DNA of 8,000 bases from Lachnospiraceae bacterium (GTDB lineage: Bacteria > Bacillota > Clostridia > Lachnospirales > Lachnospiraceae): contig CAAFWV010000008.1 in assembly GCA_900766815.1 (NCBI GenBank), positions 1 to 8,000 of the forward strand, read 5' to 3'. The position numbers and the translations under genes were made by a program. The stretch's first letter is position 1; every line of letters begins with the position of its first letter. The notes below the pieces were generated by a model. That model was given only the letters and a program-made list of their open reading frames with translations, was not told the origin of the DNA and did no database searches. Positions 7,018-8,000 of this stretch are shown piece by piece.

Positions 7018-7245
7018 ATACATCGGGATTGCCATAAATAGTTGGATTCCGATGTATTTTGTTTTGGCGATTTTTGGCGATACATCGGAAATAGCCTATA
7101 TTGGCCCATCCCGATGTATATTATAGATAGATTTGGACCTCCGTACATCGGGATGGGCATTGAACTCTCAATCCCGATGTATCGCCTACTGAAACTAGAG
7201 TAATAATACATCGGACAGGCCCTAAATCGGGCATTTCCGATGTAT
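7018..7245. repeat. Array II core: A6-A9 palindromes at regular spacing
   Basis: Four palindromes, each exactly 40 bp, lie at 7018-7057 (A6), 7080-7119 (A7), 7143-7182 (A8) and 7206-7245 (A9). The gaps are 22, 23 and 23 bp; A6 follows A5 after 11 bp. A8 has identical GGGAT arms on both sides and is a perfect 12-bp inverted repeat. A6 and A7 are mirror-oriented. A6 is followed by TTTTGTTTT, like A1. The middles and gaps share no obvious sequence. Open frames crossing this block arise from the repeats and lack ribosome sites. Confidence 0.93.
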
Positions 7246-7268
7246 GTTCCAAAAACCATATATTCCAG

Positions 7269-7385
7269 ATACATCGGGATTCAACATAAACACCAGATTC
7301 CGATGTATCCCCAAAAAGAATACATCGAAACTCCATAAAATCAGGCAATCCCGATGTATCCATCCCTCGAAATCTATCAAATTAA
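7269..7385. repeat. 117-bp duplicated block, copy 1 (A10 + A11 + tail)
   Basis: The block holds A10 (7269-7308), an 11-bp gap, A11 (7320-7359) and a tail reading CCCTCGAAATCTATCAA then ATTAA. It matches 7507-7623 without gaps and with about 10 differences, roughly 91% identity, at a constant offset of 238 bp. A10 starts 23 bp after A9, so it continues the regular array. A11 has one damaged arm (ATACATCGAAAC). Confidence 0.92.
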
Positions 7386-7434
7386 GCAACCCGCGTTGCC
7401 ACATACTTCCACTTGAAGCGAATCTCCGCGCAAA
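7381..7434 (-). repeat. Diverged inverted copy of the B element (B4)
   Basis: Read on the - strand from 7434, this 54-bp stretch starts TTTGCGCGG, contains GAAGTATGTGGC and ACGCGGG, and ends TTAAT. It aligns with B1-B3 at the same length with roughly 55-60% identity. It lies head to head with B3 across a 15-bp gap, so 7381-7503 is an imperfect long inverted repeat. Confidence 0.6.
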
Positions 7435-7449
7435 TCATAGTGAACCCCG

Positions 7450-7503
7450 CTTGCGCGGGAGTATCCTACGAGGGAGTATAGGCAGCATCGCGGGAAATTA
7501 ATA
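7450..7503 (+). repeat. B element, copy 3 (B3)
   Basis: This 54-bp element aligns without gaps to B1 and B2 (CTTGCGCGGGAGTAT start, CGCGGGAAATTAAT near the end). It stops 3 bp before A12 (7507), making the third 97-bp B-A composite (7450-7546). Confidence 0.88.
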
Positions 7504-7506
7504 TGG

Positions 7507-7623
7507 GTACATCGGGATTCAACAAAAAGACTAGATTCCGATGTATCCAAAAAAAGAATACATCGGAACTCCATAAAAATAGGCAATCCCGATGTATCCA
7601 CCCCTCGAAATCTATCAAATTAA
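7507..7623. repeat. 117-bp duplicated block, copy 2 (A12 + A13 + tail)
   Basis: The block contains A12 (7507-7546), an 11-bp gap, A13 (7558-7597) and the CCCTCGAAATCTATCAA tail. In copy 1 the tail leads into B4; here it leads directly into the strong hairpin at 7624-7663. A12 and A13 are mirror-oriented (GGGAT arms outermost), like A1/A2 and A10/A11. Confidence 0.92.
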
Positions 7624-7663
7624 TAAACATCGGAAGTCCGGTGACCGGGACTTCCGATGTTTA
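7624..7663 (-). terminator. Strong 40-bp hairpin (A14 variant), probable terminator of the small - strand gene
   Basis: TAAACATCGGAAGTCC (7624-7639) pairs perfectly with GGACTTCCGATGTTTA (7648-7663). The stem extends through GG/CC around a TGA loop, with one bulged G. It begins 3 bp past the stop of the - strand gene (7667-7669) and on that strand is followed by TTAATTTG, a weak T run. It keeps the ACATCGG core and the 40-bp length of the A family but has a far longer stem, so it may be an A element adapted as a terminator. It could also stop + strand transcripts coming from the repeat region. Confidence 0.6.
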
Positions 7664-7666
7664 TGT

Positions 7667-7852
7667 TTATCTGTCGATATTTAACTTAGTATACTTTCGT
7701 ACCAGGGGCTCGTGTCTGACGCCGCATCTGGTATCCTTGTCTGAACCTGATGTATCATCGGTAGAAATAAGGAATTTGACCAATATATATGCTAATGTTG
7801 CGGCTACTGATAAAAAAGCACCGGCAATTAATAATTTTTTAAGAGCTTTCAT
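7667..7852 (-). CDS. Small single-pass membrane protein, hypothetical
   Basis: A 61-residue protein starting MKALKKLLIAG. The ATG at 7852-7850 is chosen because GGAGGT (complement of 7863-7868) lies 10 nt upstream; the longer open frame to 7906 has no such site and would run into the promoter. A positively charged N-terminus (K2, K5, K6) is followed by about 23 hydrophobic residues (LLIAGAFLSVAATLAYILVKFLI, positions 7-29), then a hydrophilic tail with acidic STDDTSGSDKD and basic residues at the end. This fits an N-terminal membrane anchor; the segment is long for a cleaved signal and no clear cleavage site is seen. I do not recognise a family. It has its own promoter overlapping that of the divergent thioredoxin-like gene, and a strong hairpin just after its stop, so it looks like a complete single-gene unit. 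Confidence 0.75.
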   Translation of the reverse strand: MKALKKLLIAGAFLSVAATLAYILVKFLISTDDTSGSDKDTRCGVRHEPLVRKYTKLNIDR

Positions 7853-7877
7853 AGACTGTTTTACCTCCGATAAGATT

Positions 7878-7906
7878 ATTTTACTCAAATATGTGATAAA
7901 ATACAA
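7878..7906 (-). promoter_or_regulatory. Promoter of the small membrane protein gene (- strand)
   Basis: On the - strand, TTGTAT (7906-7901) and TAAAAT (7883-7878) are separated by exactly 17 bp, matching sigma-A boxes at 4 and 5 of 6 positions. Transcription would start near 7871, just ahead of the GGAGGT ribosome site. Confidence 0.6.
7894..7902 (+). promoter_or_regulatory. Extended -10 promoter of the thioredoxin-like gene (+ strand)
   Basis: TGATAAAAT is an extended -10 box (TG at 7894-7895, TAAAAT at 7897-7902). The matching -35 region near 7874-7879 is poor. The start would be near 7909, giving a leader of about 33 nt. The -10 shares bases with the -35 of the opposing promoter. Confidence 0.5.
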
Positions 7907-7941
7907 GAAGAACGAAAGTGTAATCTAAGGAGGTAATATAT

Positions 7942-8000
7942 ATGAAAGAGATAATACTTACAAGTGATAACTTTGAAGCTGAGGTACTTAAATCTGATGT
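7942..8000 (+). CDS. trxA: Thioredoxin-like protein, N-terminus only (3' truncated by window)
   Basis: Only 19 full codons are present, from ATG at 7942: MKEIILTSDNFEAEVLKSD. The pattern of a short beta strand followed by (S/T)-x-x-N-F-E-x-E-V-L-K-S-D matches the start of bacterial thioredoxins, in which a PVLVDFWA strand and the CGPC active site come next; those parts are outside the window. Thioredoxin is a cytoplasmic dithiol reductant. The Shine-Dalgarno AAGGAGGT (7927-7934) is the strongest in the window, 7 nt before the ATG, which suggests high expression. The gene is divergent from the small membrane protein gene. Confidence 0.65.
   Translation, partial: MKEIILTSDNFEAEVLKSD

Noticed and set aside
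6795..7663. CRISPR array
   Set aside because: The repeats are palindromes in both orientations with a variable centre, the gaps are 11 or 22-23 bp rather than uniform spacers of 26-40 bp, and no cas gene is present.
7853..7906. 18-residue N-terminal extension of the small - strand protein
   Set aside because: It would start inside the -35 box of its own promoter and lacks a ribosome site, while the ATG at 7852 has GGAGGT upstream.
6891..7928. Several open reading frames of 60-141 codons on both strands within the repeat region
   Set aside because: They consist of translated palindromes (recurring RCI, DTSG and MYR motifs), overlap each other in several frames and lack ribosome sites. They stay open partly because the 51-, 63- and 117-bp periods are multiples of three. 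A 22-bp gap and a 39-bp element break frame, which argues against coding.

Overview
The window looks like a chromosomal segment of a motile, low-to-medium GC Gram-positive anaerobe, most likely a clostridium of the Lachnospiraceae type. This is inferred from the purine-rich Shine-Dalgarno sites (AAGGAGGT, GAGGGGA), the clostridial style of the chemoreceptor and GGDEF/EAL proteins, and a glutaminyl-tRNA synthetase closely matching those I associate with gut clostridia. No species can be named from sequence alone.

Layout on the + strand: the 3' end of a methyl-accepting chemotaxis protein gene (1-699); an intergenic region with three 40-bp palindromes (826-978) and a good sigma-A-type promoter; a 907-residue GGDEF-EAL cyclic-di-GMP protein (1105-3828); glnS (3955-5631); an AT-rich gap with a 14-bp tandem repeat; a DUF2225 family protein with two CxxC pairs (5898-6755); about 870 bp of dense intergenic repeats (6795-7663); then a divergent gene pair, a 61-residue membrane peptide on the - strand (7667-7852) and the start of a thioredoxin-like gene on the + strand (7942 to the window end).

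The genes do not form one pathway. The chemoreceptor and the cyclic-di-GMP protein both belong to motility and lifestyle signalling. glnS, DUF2225 and the thioredoxin-like gene are housekeeping or of unknown role, each apparently with its own promoter.

The main unexplained structure is the repeat system. A palindromic element (here 'A', arms ATACATCGG, nearly always exactly 40 bp with an unconserved middle of about 16 bp) occurs 13 times plus one variant. Successive copies are separated by only two gap lengths, 11 bp or 22-23 bp, apart from places where another repeat intervenes. A second element ('B', exactly 54 bp, starting CTTGCGCGGG) occurs three times, each ending exactly 3 bp before an A element, plus one diverged inverted copy. 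One 117-bp block carrying two A elements is duplicated at about 91% identity. The conserved lengths and spacings despite variable sequence suggest selected geometry (protein-binding array or RNA hairpins) or a very short mobile-element family. No CRISPR array, tRNA, rRNA or transposase gene is visible.
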